From: Candidatus Melainabacteria bacterium | GTDB lineage: Bacteria > Cyanobacteriota > Vampirovibrionia > LMEP-6097 | Assembly (NCBI GenBank): GCA_005110385.1 | Contig: DUDT01000014.1 | Span: 248,001-312,000, forward strand | Direction of reading: 5' to 3' | DNA length: 64,000 bases | Part shown: in pieces, positions 17,736-27,609 of the stretch | How the letters are laid out: every line of letters begins with the position of its first letter | How positions within the stretch are numbered: the stretch's first letter is position 1 | Made by a program: the position numbers and the translations under genes | Notes under the pieces: model-generated | The model's input: only the letters and a program-made list of their open reading frames with translations | Databases searched by the model: none | Told to the model about the DNA's origin: nothing

Positions 17736-18591
17736 TCTTCTGGTAAAGATTCCTTGATGGTTTTCGCCCCAACATTATGAAGCAGGTTAAATAAATCATC
17801 ATTGATATATAAATTATGCTTACCGATCTTATGCATGCTTAATATGCCAACTCTCGTTAATTCGCCCAAATAACGAGTTACTGTAGGTCGTGTGATTTTC
17901 AACTCCTCTCCTAAGAACGCAGGCTTGGTATAAGGGTGATTAAATAGATGGTTTAGCAAATCTTGGCTATAAAGCTTAGGGAGTTCATTTCTCAGTTTCT
18001 CTTTATGGACCTGCATAAGCTGGCGAATATCTTTAATTAGCTGAATAGTTTGATATGAGGTTTTTAGAACTCCGTCAAGTATAAACAATATCCACGCTTC
18101 CCACTCATCTTTATCTCTCACAGCTTGAAGCATATTATAATAATCGGCTTTATTCTGGTTAATATAGCGAGATAAATAGAGTACAGGAGTATCTAGCAGC
18201 TCTTCTTTAACTAAATAAAGAATGTTAATGATACGCCCCGTTCTGCCATTGCCATCCAGGCTGATGCATATTGATGCACTTCCTTGGCTGCTAATGAAGC
18301 ATAGTCTCCAAGCTGTGGAGAGCTTCTATACAGTTCATCATGTGTGGTAATAATATTTTCAATTGCAGAACTGTCTTTCGCTTCCTGCAAAGATAAAGTA
18401 TTGATCAGGATAGATTGATTTGGCATGCTCAATGCGACACCCTTCAATTCAGCTAAAGCACGAGAAGCCTCTTTTAATTTCTTTAAAACAAGTTTAGTTT
18501 CAAGATCTATATTGAGTGGCAGAAGCGGCAGCTTATAATCTGGATCAGCAGGGTTTGTAAGATTATCATTTGTCGTTCTAATTGTTGCCAT
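17729..18591 (-). pseudogene. Fic-domain protein, internally deleted and frameshifted
   Basis: Two fragments of one Fic protein lie in different frames. The first (ATG 18591 to a stop at 18211) has the N-terminal part, with the inhibitory-helix motif SSAIENIITTHDELY (S/T-xxx-E/D-GN-like) and ends KEVHQYASAW. The second, in the frame ending at 17729, begins at DGNGRTGRIINILYLVKEELL (18256) and goes on with LYLSRYINQNKADYYNMLQA to a C-terminal winged helix (RPTVTRYLGELTRVGIL). About 80-100 residues including the catalytic HPF part of HPFxDGNGR are missing at the junction, and the frame is changed, so AMPylation activity is lost. Parents of this class are solitary Fic adenylyltransferases. The fragment from 18133 could still make a DNA-binding tail. 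Confidence 0.85.
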
Positions 18592-18808
18592 GTAATATCT
18601 TTATTTTAGACGCATAAAAGTAAAAAAACTTGGCTTATTGTGATATTGATGGTTCCCACTTTTGGATAAGATTCGTAATTTTGAGCTGAATTGTTATGTT
18701 CTTTGTCTCATCTAAAGTTAATGAAAGTAATTTAAATTAGCTATTATTAGTAATGCATTTACAGCCACTAATGTAGTTGTTTGTTTATAATGCCTAGGCT
18801 AAACAATT

Positions 18809-21523
18809 TTGAGAACGGTAGATGAACAAATTCAAATATTAAATCAAGCTATATGTAGGCATTTTGCTAATTTTACAGAAGAATCAAGGGGGGCATTATC
18901 ACAAGATATTTTAAAAAATCTTAGAGATTTTGTTGAAGCAATTTCAGTCAAAGCATGTGGTGAAATTGAATATAGCTACACAATCTTTCAGAGCAAAGCA
19001 AAGAATCATACTTTAGTAAATGCAAAATTGAAATTTTTAAGTACATTTCATAGATATCTTCAACAAACAGTCTCACACTATTTACCAGATGAAGAGAATT
19101 CTGAAAGATTAATGTTAAAGTATTACGAGTATTTACTTAGAATAAAGTCATTTTTAAAAAATACATACAATTTTGATGTTCTTGAAAATATAGATAAATT
19201 TCCAATATATACAGATCGAACTCTTCAGGAATACTACGAAAAGATATCTCTAGAAATTAATCGATTAGTAGTGGTAACTCATCGAGTAAGTGGGGAGATA
19301 AATAGTGAGAGATATTACATAAAAAAAATTAAACCATTTTTTGTTAACCAAGAAATATATTATGAAATAACTTTTACAATTGCCGACGACAATGTAAGCA
19401 AATTTGATAGGGTAATCGCATTCACGAAGCTAAATATTCTACCCAATTATTCTGTAAAACTCAGTATTCGTGATAGCGAGATAGAAATTTTTGGTAAAAC
19501 AATGCCAATTCACATTATCTATAATTGGGAAGTAGCAATTCGCCCATGTGAGCTAAATCATTTTGTGCACATATTTGGAATTCCAGATCAAAAGGAAATA
19601 TCTAGTATTTCCAAAGAAACAGTGAATTTAATGTCTTTTTTAACAAAAAACAGCTTAAATTTTGTTGAGGTTATAACGGTTTCAGATGAACAATACCAAT
19701 CTTTTAGGGATGAAATATCTAAGGATGCCAAAACAATATCTATTTGTAGCGTTCTGGATAAAGCTCGCCAGTTGATCAAAAACGACCACCCAGGCAGTAA
19801 TGTTATTAGATATTTACTCTATAGTCTTAACAATAAAATCATTAAATCACAGTCTAATAAGCAATCTTGCTCTGGCTTATCAAACTTAAATCTTCAGTGG
19901 GGATGTATTCCATTTGATGAAATGCCTTATGCTACATCCTTAATCAACCATAATCCAAAGATCCACCATTTATTTGACTGTATAGATTCAGAAAATCGCG
20001 AGCATGAGTTGTTGGCAAAGTTCATAAAAAATAATACTGAGCAAAATGGGATATTGTACACATCAGATAAAGATCTGGATGCTTTTGAAAATATTGATGA
20101 ATTGATAAAATTATATAATACCAAGCTTTATCACAAACACAAATTCCGTCAGTTAGAAAATTATAAAAACCATATTTATATTCAGGACCACGAAAATGAC
20201 ACTTTTCAAATTATTACAAGATTGAAAGAATTATCGGTGTCGGGTTTTAAAAACTATTCAAACTCTGTTGATTCATGGTTGCAATCAACATCTGATAATG
20301 TGGATTGTGATCATAAAAAAAAGATTCTAAAGATGATGTTTGAAAACTCAAAAGTTTCTTTGATTTATGGTGCTGCTGGAACAGGTAAAACGAGGTTAAT
20401 TGAACATGTATCAAATTTTTTTAGCCAAAAGAGGAAACTTTATTTAGCCAATACCAATCCTGCTATTAATAACTTACAGAATAGGATAAAGACTGCAAAC
20501 TCCTCCTTTAAAACAATTGCTAGTTTTTTACACTCCAGTAGGGAGAACACGGATTTGGAAATACTAGTTATTGATGAATGTAGTACAGTCAGCAATTCAG
20601 ATATGTTGAAAGTAATAAACAAAGCATCCTTTAAATTATTAATTCTGGTTGGTGATATTTTTCAAATTGAATCAATTCTCTTTGGAAATTGGTTTAGTAT
20701 AGCTAAAGCATTGATTCCAAAAACTTCAATTTTTGAGTTATCAGTTCCATTTCGTTCAAAAAACAAAAATCTATTGAATCTATGGGAAAAAGTAAGAAAT
20801 ATTAGCGATGATGTTTTGGAACATCTCTCAAATAGTAATTTTTCCTCAAAATTAGATGAATCTATTTTTGAGCGTTTAGACGATGATGAAATAATTTTAT
20901 GTTTAAATTATGATGGCCTTTATGGGATAAATAATATTAATAAGTTTTTACAAGGAAATAATAAAAATAAAGAAGTCCATTGGGGAATTAATCGTTATAA
21001 AGTAGGTGACCCTATATTATTCAATGAATCTGATAGATTCAGACCTTTAATCCATAATAATCTAAAAGGGAAAATACATGCTATTAGAGAATTTGAATAC
21101 CAGATTGAGTTTGATGTTCAAATTGATAAATCAATAAATGAATTTGAGACTTTTGGCTATCGTGACTTACAGCTTCTAGATGAATCCAGTAATGGGAAGT
21201 CTGTAATTCGCTTTCATGTTGATCGCTCTCCCAGCACTGATGGAGATGAGGAATCTTCAATTGTAATGGTACCTTTTCAAGTAGCTTATGCTGTTTCAAT
21301 ACATAAAGCTCAAGGATTAGAATATAGTTCAGTCAAAATCATCATTACGGATGAAATTGAGGAAATGGTTACACATAATCTTTTTTACACAGCTATTACT
21401 CGTACAAAAGAAAAATTAAAAATATATTGGACGCCAGAAACTGAGAAAAAGATATTAGACCATTTACAACACAAATTTAACAAAAAAGACGTGTATTTAT
21501 TGAAAGCAAAATTTAATATATAG
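18809..21523 (+). CDS. Large SF1 (RecD/UvrD-like) helicase with unknown N-terminal half
   Basis: A 904-residue protein. Residues 1-500 match nothing I know. From about 515 there is a superfamily 1 helicase core: Walker A YGAAGTGKTRLIE, motif Ia TNPAINNLQNR, motif II VIDECSTVSN, motif III LVGDIFQIESI, motif IV PFRSKNKN, and near the C-terminus the UvrD_C_2 block VSIHKAQGLEYSSVKII and NLFYTAITRTKEKLKIYW. The start is TTG at 18809, since a TAA lies three codons upstream and no ATG is near. It is more AT-rich with longer A runs than housekeeping neighbours and stands beside AbiE and fic, so a phage-defence role is likely but inferred. Confidence 0.85.
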   Translation: MRTVDEQIQILNQAICRHFANFTEESRGALSQDILKNLRDFVEAISVKACGEIEYSYTIFQSKAKNHTLVNAKLKFLSTFHRYLQQTVSHYLPDEENSERLMLKYYEYLLRIKSFLKNTYNFDVLENIDKFPIYTDRTLQEYYEKISLEINRLVVVTHRVSGEINSERYYIKKIKPFFVNQEIYYEITFTIADDNVSKFDRVIAFTKLNILPNYSVKLSIRDSEIEIFGKTMPIHIIYNWEVAIRPCELNHFVHIFGIPDQKEISSISKETVNLMSFLTKNSLNFVEVITVSDEQYQSFRDEISKDAKTISICSVLDKARQLIKNDHPGSNVIRYLLYSLNNKIIKSQSNKQSCSGLSNLNLQWGCIPFDEMPYATSLINHNPKIHHLFDCIDSENREHELLAKFIKNNTEQNGILYTSDKDLDAFENIDELIKLYNTKLYHKHKFRQLENYKNHIYIQDHENDTFQIITRLKELSVSGFKNYSNSVDSWLQSTSDNVDCDHKKKILKMMFENSKVSLIYGAAGTGKTRLIEHVSNFFSQKRKLYLANTNPAINNLQNRIKTANSSFKTIASFLHSSRENTDLEILVIDECSTVSNSDMLKVINKASFKLLILVGDIFQIESILFGNWFSIAKALIPKTSIFELSVPFRSKNKNLLNLWEKVRNISDDVLEHLSNSNFSSKLDESIFERLDDDEIILCLNYDGLYGINNINKFLQGNNKNKEVHWGINRYKVGDPILFNESDRFRPLIHNNLKGKIHAIREFEYQIEFDVQIDKSINEFETFGYRDLQLLDESSNGKSVIRFHVDRSPSTDGDEESSIVMVPFQVAYAVSIHKAQGLEYSSVKIIITDEIEEMVTHNLFYTAITRTKEKLKIYWTPETEKKILDHLQHKFNKKDVYLLKAKFNI

Positions 21524-21571
21524 GACTTTTCATATTATTACCACCCTCTCGCAGCCTCACCCAGTAAAGCC

Positions 21572-22267
21572 TCAATTCGAACTCACCAAAGCACCAGGAT
21601 ACTTACTCTCAGGAATAGCCTTATGCTCCGCCGCATAAGCCAATATTTCTTTACGAGAATAATATTTATTGACCCATTCTTTAAAACTGATATTCGGTAT
21701 TTTCTTAGTAGATTCTTCATAGCGAATTAAAACCTGTTCTACTGGACCGTTTGGGTTCGGAACATGACCATAAGGAATATTTAAAGAACTTTTATAAGCT
21801 TTTTCTACAGGAAAATCATATAAGATGATTTGGCTTACTGCGCTTATAAGCCCAGTCCTGTCTGCCCCAGCTTTACAGTGAATCAGGATATTTTTATTTT
21901 CGGCTTTAGCTTTTTCAAGTACATTTACTATGTCTAAAAACCTTTCTCTGCTTGGTGGCTTATATACTGAAAAGCCATGCGAGTGATACTCTTTTCCAAG
22001 ACTTAAGACTAAATCTCTTTCCTCTTTGTACCATTTATCACTATCGCTACCGCCTCTCACATTAAGAACTACGTCAATATCTTTACTTGCGATAAGATGT
22101 GCAAGGTCATTCGGCTTCAGCTGTGCAGATCTGTAAGAGAGAGGTTTTAAACCATTACTCTCGACTTGGTGAATATTTTTTCTGGTCAAGATTAAATAGG
22201 CAGTCAGCCCAGCTACTAGAGCTAAAATTAATAAGGCTTTAAGGCTTGTTTTAAGTGCTTTCGGCAT
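21572..22267 (-). CDS. Membrane-anchored protein tyrosine/dual-specificity phosphatase
   Basis: A 231-residue protein with an uncleaved N-terminal anchor (LLILALVAGLTAYLILT, about 12-28) and a phosphatase domain outside the cytoplasm. The cysteine phosphatase loop is ILIHCKAGADRTGLISAV (HC-x5-R at about 135-142), with the general acid region around FSVYKPPSRE and LNVRGGSDSDKWYKEE before it. This is the DSP/Siw14-like layout. Substrate unknown; periplasmic placement suggests envelope polymer regulation. It is divergent from recJ. Confidence 0.88.
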   Translation of the reverse strand: MPKALKTSLKALLILALVAGLTAYLILTRKNIHQVESNGLKPLSYRSAQLKPNDLAHLIASKDIDVVLNVRGGSDSDKWYKEERDLVLSLGKEYHSHGFSVYKPPSRERFLDIVNVLEKAKAENKNILIHCKAGADRTGLISAVSQIILYDFPVEKAYKSSLNIPYGHVPNPNGPVEQVLIRYEESTKKIPNISFKEWVNKYYSRKEILAYAAEHKAIPESKYPGALVSSN

Positions 22268-22347
22268 TTATATTATTGTAAACCAAGAGATATTTGATAT
22301 TGTTAGTCATTAAGGAAATAATGAAAATTATTTAAGTAGCTAATATC

Positions 22348-24219
22348 ATGCCCAATAAATGGCAATTGCGTAGTAAAGAATCTTTTTCTAAGAGTTTTTT
22401 AGGACTCTGTCTTGGTGATTCTTTGGTGGCAAGGCTTTTAGTTAATAGAGGCGTGCATAATGAAGAGCTGCTTCAGTATTATGTTTCTACTGAAAATGTG
22501 AAATTCTCCAGTCCCTTTGAAATTCCAGAAATGGATAAAGCCTTTCATCGAGTGAAAACAGCTATAGAAAAGAATGAAAAGATTTTAATTTATGGTGACT
22601 ATGATGTAGATGGCACTAGCTCGGTGGCTTTGTTGTATAGAGCTTTTGCGATGATAGATGTAGAAGTTTCTTTTTATGTACCAAGTCGCCTACATGAAGG
22701 TTATGGTCTGAATAATGCTGCAATAAAAAAAATCAGAGAGGAAATGAAAGTAGATCTTATGATTACCTGTGACTGTGGCATTAGTAATTATAATGAAGTG
22801 GAATACGCTCACAGCTTAGGTTTAGATGTTATCGTCACAGATCATCATTCGATACCATTAAATCCACCACCGAGTATTGCAAACTGTAACCCTAAAACTC
22901 TAGCGGAGACTCACCCACTCCATTATTTACCAGGCGTTGGTGTAGCTTTTAAGTTAGCTGAAGCGTTAATTAGTGAATACTGTGCTGATTTAGATCTTAG
23001 AGCTTCTCGTATAAACTCTTTACTGGATTTAGTTGCAGTCGGTATAGTCGCTGACTTAGCTCCACTTAAAAGTGAAAACAGAGTGCTCTGTATAAGAGGC
23101 TTAGAAGTATTATCCCGCACTAAAAAACCAGGTCTGCAAAAGCTACTGAATATAAGTGGTTCTAATGATAATGCGAACACTGAGCATATTGGCTTTGGTA
23201 TAGCACCTCGTATTAATGCTGCTGGCAGGTTAAGTGATGCGATGGCTGCGGTGAGGCTGATGATAACCGATGATTACGCTGAAGCAGAAGAACTCTGTGA
23301 TTTTCTTGACAGTGAGAATACCAGTAGGCAGGAGCTTTGCGATAAGATCCAAGAATCTGCTTTAAGTAAGCTTGCAGAGGAAGGGCGTTTCGACTTCGAG
23401 AAGAGCATTGTTATAGGTGATGCTAGTTGGCATCATGGTGTTATAGGTATAGTAGCTAGTCGTTTAGTCGAAAAATTTCATTTACCAGTATTCATAATGT
23501 CTATAGAAGAAGCTATCTGTAAGGGTTCCGTCAGGGGGATAGATATAGGTGATTTAGATATTTTCGCTGAGATGCAAGCGATTCAAGTTAAAGAAAATAT
23601 TTTTTTAAAATATGGCGGTCATAAGCTAGCAGCAGGTTTTTCTATTGCGAAGGAAGATTTTCAGAGATTTTTAGATGTCTGTAAAGCTCATTTTCGTAAA
23701 CGCTTAGCGGGCTGCGATGTTACTAAAGTAATGAAAGTCGATTCAGCACTGTTTCTTGAAGAAAATAATGAAAAACTTTTAAGTCGTATAGAATTATTAT
23801 CGCCTTTTGGGATAGATCATCCGCAGCCTGTTTTCGTGTCTGGACCACTTAAAATTAAGTCTTATAAATTGATGGGAAAAGAGAGGAAGCATTTGAAACT
23901 GTTTTTAAGCCCAATAGAGACTAAATCCGAGAATCATAAACCAAGTCAAATTGGGATTTTAAGAAAGCCTAATGGTGCTAATTTTAATCGTACTTATGAA
24001 GCTGTGCTTTGGAATCGCGCTGAGGAATTTATCTTGGATCTGCCTCGTTTGGAGAATAATCTATATATCGCATACACACCTAAGATTAATGATTTTATGA
24101 ATGAAAAAGCTATTCAATTAGAGATTAAAGATTGGAAAGCGGCTGAGAGTGTGGAGCCCGATGTGGTGGAGAGAGTAAGTCCCCTGTCGCTGTCGCCGAG
24201 CGTGCAGCTTCGAGGCTGA
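22348..24219 (+). CDS. recJ: Single-stranded-DNA exonuclease RecJ
   Basis: 5'-3' exonuclease of recombination and mismatch repair. DHH phosphoesterase motifs: IYGDYDVDGTSSVALL (about 80-95), CDCGIS, VTDHHSIPLNPPPSIANCNP, and the DHHA1 block FLKYGGHKLAAGFSIA (about 428-443). An OB-like C-terminal domain follows. At 623 residues it is slightly longer than usual. The last residues (SLSPSVQLRG) are encoded by a partial dispersed element whose CGAGGCTGAGGAAC contributes the stop codon. It converges on uvrB, with only 5 bases between the stops. Confidence 0.96.
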   Translation: MPNKWQLRSKESFSKSFLGLCLGDSLVARLLVNRGVHNEELLQYYVSTENVKFSSPFEIPEMDKAFHRVKTAIEKNEKILIYGDYDVDGTSSVALLYRAFAMIDVEVSFYVPSRLHEGYGLNNAAIKKIREEMKVDLMITCDCGISNYNEVEYAHSLGLDVIVTDHHSIPLNPPPSIANCNPKTLAETHPLHYLPGVGVAFKLAEALISEYCADLDLRASRINSLLDLVAVGIVADLAPLKSENRVLCIRGLEVLSRTKKPGLQKLLNISGSNDNANTEHIGFGIAPRINAAGRLSDAMAAVRLMITDDYAEAEELCDFLDSENTSRQELCDKIQESALSKLAEEGRFDFEKSIVIGDASWHHGVIGIVASRLVEKFHLPVFIMSIEEAICKGSVRGIDIGDLDIFAEMQAIQVKENIFLKYGGHKLAAGFSIAKEDFQRFLDVCKAHFRKRLAGCDVTKVMKVDSALFLEENNEKLLSRIELLSPFGIDHPQPVFVSGPLKIKSYKLMGKERKHLKLFLSPIETKSENHKPSQIGILRKPNGANFNRTYEAVLWNRAEEFILDLPRLENNLYIAYTPKINDFMNEKAIQLEIKDWKAAESVEPDVVERVSPLSLSPSVQLRG

Positions 24220-24223
24220 GGAA
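24196..24223 (+). repeat. Partial dispersed element at the recJ 3' end
   Basis: TTCGAGGCTGAGGAAC resembles the middle part TTCAAGGCTGAGGAGAAC of the composite copies and supplies the recJ stop codon. Confidence 0.45.
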
Positions 24224-24224
24224 C

Positions 24225-26261
24225 CTATTTTTCTTCGAGCTTTTCTCGCAGCGACTTAAGCTGATCTCTAAATTCTGCTGCTTTCTCGAAATCAAGATTC
24301 TTAGCAGAATCCTTCATCTGCGCTTCAAGTTTATCTATCGCTCTGATTAAAGCCTTTTTAGAAATTTTACCAGTCTCTTTATCGAAAGCTGAGTCGTCAA
24401 GCTGGCTTGCTAAAACATCTTCAACTCTATCCTTTGCAAGAATATCAAGTATAGGGTTAGACATTGATTTGATAATGGTTTTAGGGGTTATGCCGTGTAG
24501 CGTGTTGTATTCTATCTGAAGCGCTCTGCGTCTCTCTGTTTCTTCTATAGCCTTTTTCATACTATCTGTGATTTTATCGGCGAAGAGAATGACTTTGGAG
24601 CTGGCATTACGAGCGGCTCTGCCTATCATCTGGATTAATGTGCGGTAGTTTCTGAGATAGCCTTCTTTGTCTGCATCCATGATACAAACAAGGGATACTT
24701 CAGGTAAATCTATCCCCTCCCTTAGAAGGTTTACGCCTACTATTACGTCAAACTCGTTCATCCTCAGGGATCTAAGTATCTCTATTCTTTCAAGAGCTTT
24801 AATCTCGCTGTGCAAGTATCTTGCACGCACACTATGATCTAAAAGGTAATCGCTGAGATCCTCAGCCATTTTTTTGGTAAGGGTGTTTACTATAATTTTT
24901 TCGCCTTTCTCGGTTTTGGCTTTAATTTCTTCCATCAATACATCGATCTGACCCTTAGTCGGCTTTATCTCTAGGAGTGGGTCTAAAAGACCAGTGGGGC
25001 GTATAATAAGCTCAGTAAAGGCTTCGCCGCAAGTTTCCATCTCTTCATCGCCTGGTGTGGCTGAGATGTAGACTATATTTTTTACTTTTTCATTAAACTC
25101 ATTATATTTCAGAGGTCTATTATCAATCGCGCATGGTAGCCTGAAACCATAGTCTATGAGTACTTGTTTCCTGCTTCTATCACCGTTATACATGGCTTTG
25201 AGCTGCGGTAATGTCATATGCGACTCATCGATATAGCATACCCAGCCATCTTCACCATATCTGCGATTATAGTAATCGATAAGAACCTGCGGAGAAGAGC
25301 CAGCAGGGCGACCCTCGAAAATTCGTGAATAATTTTCAATTCCAGAGCAGTAACCCATCTCTTTTATCATCTCGATATCATATTTAGTTCTCTGTAATAT
25401 GCGTTGGGCTTCAAAATCTTTGCCAAGATGTTTAAATTCGTTTACTCTTTCGTGTAATTCTTTTTCTATTTGAGCGACTGCTGCTTCTACGGCATCATCA
25501 TCTGTCATGTAATGCTTAGCTGGAAAGACTTTTACTTCATTTAAGAGTTCTAATATTTCACCTGTTATGTTATCCACGAGGCTGAGTCTTTCTATTTCAT
25601 CACCGAAAAACTCTATTCTTAAAATCCTCTCCTCATCAGCTTGCCAGATATCTATTACCTCGCCCCTTACTCGAAAAAGCCCTCTAAGTAACTCTGTATC
25701 ATTCCTGCCGTATTGTATTTCTACTAAATTTTTTAAAAACTCTCGCTGATCTAATTCCTCACCGACTTTCAGAGGAATAGCAGATTTGAAATATAATTCT
25801 GGAGTACCTAAACCGTAGATACAGCTAACTGAAGCAACGACTATAACATCATCTGCTTCGTAGAGAGATCTAGTAGTTGCGTATCTGAGCCTGTCTATAT
25901 TGTCATTTACTTTCGCTGTCTTTTCTATAAAGGTGTCTGAGCTTGGTATATAGCTTTCTGGTTGATAATAATCATAATAACTAATAAAATATTGAACTCG
26001 ATTATCGGGGAAGAAATCCTTAAACTCATTGCAGAGCTGCCCAGCTAGAGTTTTATTATGAGCTAATACTAAAGCTGGTTTATTAATGCTCTGAATTATA
26101 TTAGCTACGGTAAAAGTCTTACCACTCCCTGTAATACCCATCAAGACCTGTCTCTCTTGTCCTTGATTTAGTCTTTTGACTATTTCTTGGATTGCCTTAG
26201 GCTGATCTCCAGCTGGAGAAAAGTTACTATCAAGTTTCCATTTATTTTCAGTGACTGGCAT
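24225..26261 (-). CDS. uvrB: Excinuclease ABC subunit B
   Basis: Damage-verifying helicase of nucleotide excision repair (678 residues, normal). Seen: SPAGDQPKAIQEIV, Walker A MGITGSGKTFTVAN (about 43-56), the beta-hairpin YYDYYQPESYIPSSDTFIEK, DESHMTLPQL (motif II region), MIGRAARNA (motif VI), and a C-terminal UVR motif KDSAKNLDFEKAAEFRDQLK that contacts UvrC. Start ATG at 26261 fits the family N-terminus. Confidence 0.98.
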   Translation of the reverse strand: MPVTENKWKLDSNFSPAGDQPKAIQEIVKRLNQGQERQVLMGITGSGKTFTVANIIQSINKPALVLAHNKTLAGQLCNEFKDFFPDNRVQYFISYYDYYQPESYIPSSDTFIEKTAKVNDNIDRLRYATTRSLYEADDVIVVASVSCIYGLGTPELYFKSAIPLKVGEELDQREFLKNLVEIQYGRNDTELLRGLFRVRGEVIDIWQADEERILRIEFFGDEIERLSLVDNITGEILELLNEVKVFPAKHYMTDDDAVEAAVAQIEKELHERVNEFKHLGKDFEAQRILQRTKYDIEMIKEMGYCSGIENYSRIFEGRPAGSSPQVLIDYYNRRYGEDGWVCYIDESHMTLPQLKAMYNGDRSRKQVLIDYGFRLPCAIDNRPLKYNEFNEKVKNIVYISATPGDEEMETCGEAFTELIIRPTGLLDPLLEIKPTKGQIDVLMEEIKAKTEKGEKIIVNTLTKKMAEDLSDYLLDHSVRARYLHSEIKALERIEILRSLRMNEFDVIVGVNLLREGIDLPEVSLVCIMDADKEGYLRNYRTLIQMIGRAARNASSKVILFADKITDSMKKAIEETERRRALQIEYNTLHGITPKTIIKSMSNPILDILAKDRVEDVLASQLDDSAFDKETGKISKKALIRAIDKLEAQMKDSAKNLDFEKAAEFRDQLKSLREKLEEK

Positions 26262-26380
26262 AATGCTACTCTTGCCGAATAATCCCTTTTTTAATACTTA
26301 CGGTAAGTAAACTTATATTTTAGCTTGATATGCTTCTTGTTTTAAATTTCAATAAAAGTGGCAAAAAAAATATATAAGCT

Positions 26381-26581
26381 ATGTATAATCCTATCTTTGA
26401 AGATGATGATAAAAATGGTAATCTTAAGCAATTAAGAGAACTCATCTATATTCGCAGCACCAAGCATAATATATCTGAACTTGGCTCCAATATATTAACT
26501 TTTATTAAAAAGCATCCCATAAGTTTCTTTACAGCAGTGCTATTCTTTTTTTTAGGTGGCTATAAAAAACGCAGAAATTGA
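26381..26581 (+). CDS. Small single-span membrane protein, 3' end made by the dispersed element
   Basis: A 66-residue frame beginning MYNPIFEDDDKNG, with a hydrophobic span (ISFFTAVLFFFLGGY, about 46-60) and a basic end KKRRN. The middle (NISELGSNILTFIKKHP) looks like the membrane-proximal helix of DUF883-type proteins, but this is weak. The stop codon TGA and the last four residues come from a copy of the dispersed element (26567-26603), so the original C-terminus may have been replaced. It is 30 bases upstream of folP. Confidence 0.5.
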   Translation: MYNPIFEDDDKNGNLKQLRELIYIRSTKHNISELGSNILTFIKKHPISFFTAVLFFFLGGYKKRRN

Positions 26582-26603
26582 AGTTCGGCAACAGTCTCTA
26601 GAT
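26567..26603 (+). repeat. Dispersed element before folP
   Basis: AAAACGCAGAAATTGAAGTT then CGGCAACAGTCTCTAGA; ends the 66-residue membrane-protein frame. Confidence 0.85.
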
Positions 26604-26611
26604 TTGGAAAT

Positions 26612-27523
26612 ATGAAAAGTGCTAAATATTTAGCGATATTAAACATAACTCCAGACTCATTTTCAGATGGTTCTAAAGACTTTTGTGATCTTACTTGGCT
26701 TTTAGATAAGGCAGAGAAGCTTATGGAAAGTGGAGCTTACGCTTTAGACGTAGGGGCAGAATCTACTCGCCCTGATGCAGAGCCAGTATCAGCGATTGAA
26801 GAATACCAGCGTTTGGAAAATTTTTTAAAAATTTTCTGTAGTAAATATGATTTTCCTTTGTCTGTAGATACTCGCAAATATGAAGTAATGGAGGCTTTAC
26901 TATCAGAGCCTTTTTTTAGAGAAAAAATATCTTTTTTAAATGATGTAGAAGGCTTTACTGATGAGCGTAAGCTTGAGCTTATTTCTAAGTATGATAAAGA
27001 ACAGAAGATTAAGCTTATAGCGATGCACTCGAAAGGTGGTGTGCCACCAAGTTTAAAGGCTTTAGAAGTTCCAGAAGATTATTATTTAAGTGATTATCCT
27101 CAGGCTAAAAATGAGAAAGCCGCTTTTGAAATGCATTTGATAGATTTTTTCTCTCGATTTTTAGACTCATGTGAAAATTATGGTATTGACTTATCTAGGG
27201 TAATTCTTGATCCAGGATTAGGTTTTGGTAAAAACTATAATCATAGCTATGACTTAATTGAGATTTTACCGAAACTTAAAAATGCAGAAAATAAAATTAT
27301 GCGGCGGTCTCAGGGATTTAATCCTGAAATACTTATAGCGGCTAGTCGTAAGTCTTTTTTAAGCGCTGCTTTAAATGCAGAAAAGGGAGTTCGCGAGCAG
27401 TGCGAAAATAATGGCACTCTTGCAGAGCGTAATATGGATTTGGATTTATTAACGCAAAGATATAATGAACTTTGTTATGAAGCTGGAGCTAATTACTTTA
27501 GAGTTCATAAAATAATTTCTTAA
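26612..27523 (+). CDS. folP: Dihydropteroate synthase
   Basis: Condenses p-aminobenzoate with dihydropterin pyrophosphate in folate synthesis; the sulfonamide target. TIM-barrel signatures: LAILNITPDSFSDGSKDF (7-24), ALDVGAESTRPDAEPVS (about 45-61), SVDTRKYEVMEALL, FLNDVEGF, MHSKGGVPPSL, VILDPGLGFGKN and ASRKSFL plus the terminal FRVHKI. The 303 residues exceed the usual 270-280, and part of the excess (NAENKIMRRSQGFNP and NAEKGVREQCENN) is encoded in frame by two copies of the dispersed element, in the two loops before and after the ASRKSFL strand. Catalytic residues remain. Confidence 0.94.
   Translation: MKSAKYLAILNITPDSFSDGSKDFCDLTWLLDKAEKLMESGAYALDVGAESTRPDAEPVSAIEEYQRLENFLKIFCSKYDFPLSVDTRKYEVMEALLSEPFFREKISFLNDVEGFTDERKLELISKYDKEQKIKLIAMHSKGGVPPSLKALEVPEDYYLSDYPQAKNEKAAFEMHLIDFFSRFLDSCENYGIDLSRVILDPGLGFGKNYNHSYDLIEILPKLKNAENKIMRRSQGFNPEILIAASRKSFLSAALNAEKGVREQCENNGTLAERNMDLDLLTQRYNELCYEAGANYFRVHKIIS
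27280..27316 (+). repeat. Diverged dispersed element in folP (first)
   Basis: AATGCAGAAAATAAAATTAT then GCGGCGGTCTCAGGG, giving NAENKIMRRSQG; both halves of the core are recognisable. Confidence 0.5.
27371..27406 (+). repeat. Dispersed element in folP (second)
   Basis: AATGCAGAAAAGGGAGTTCG then CGAGCAGTGCGAA, giving NAEKGVREQCE in the consensus frame. Confidence 0.75.
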
Positions 27524-27609
27524 TCACTTTTTCACCACCTTTTGATATGAGCTTATAATTAAAGATGTTGTGTGTTTTTAGTGATTTATAAAAATCTAGT
27601 AAAAGCTTA

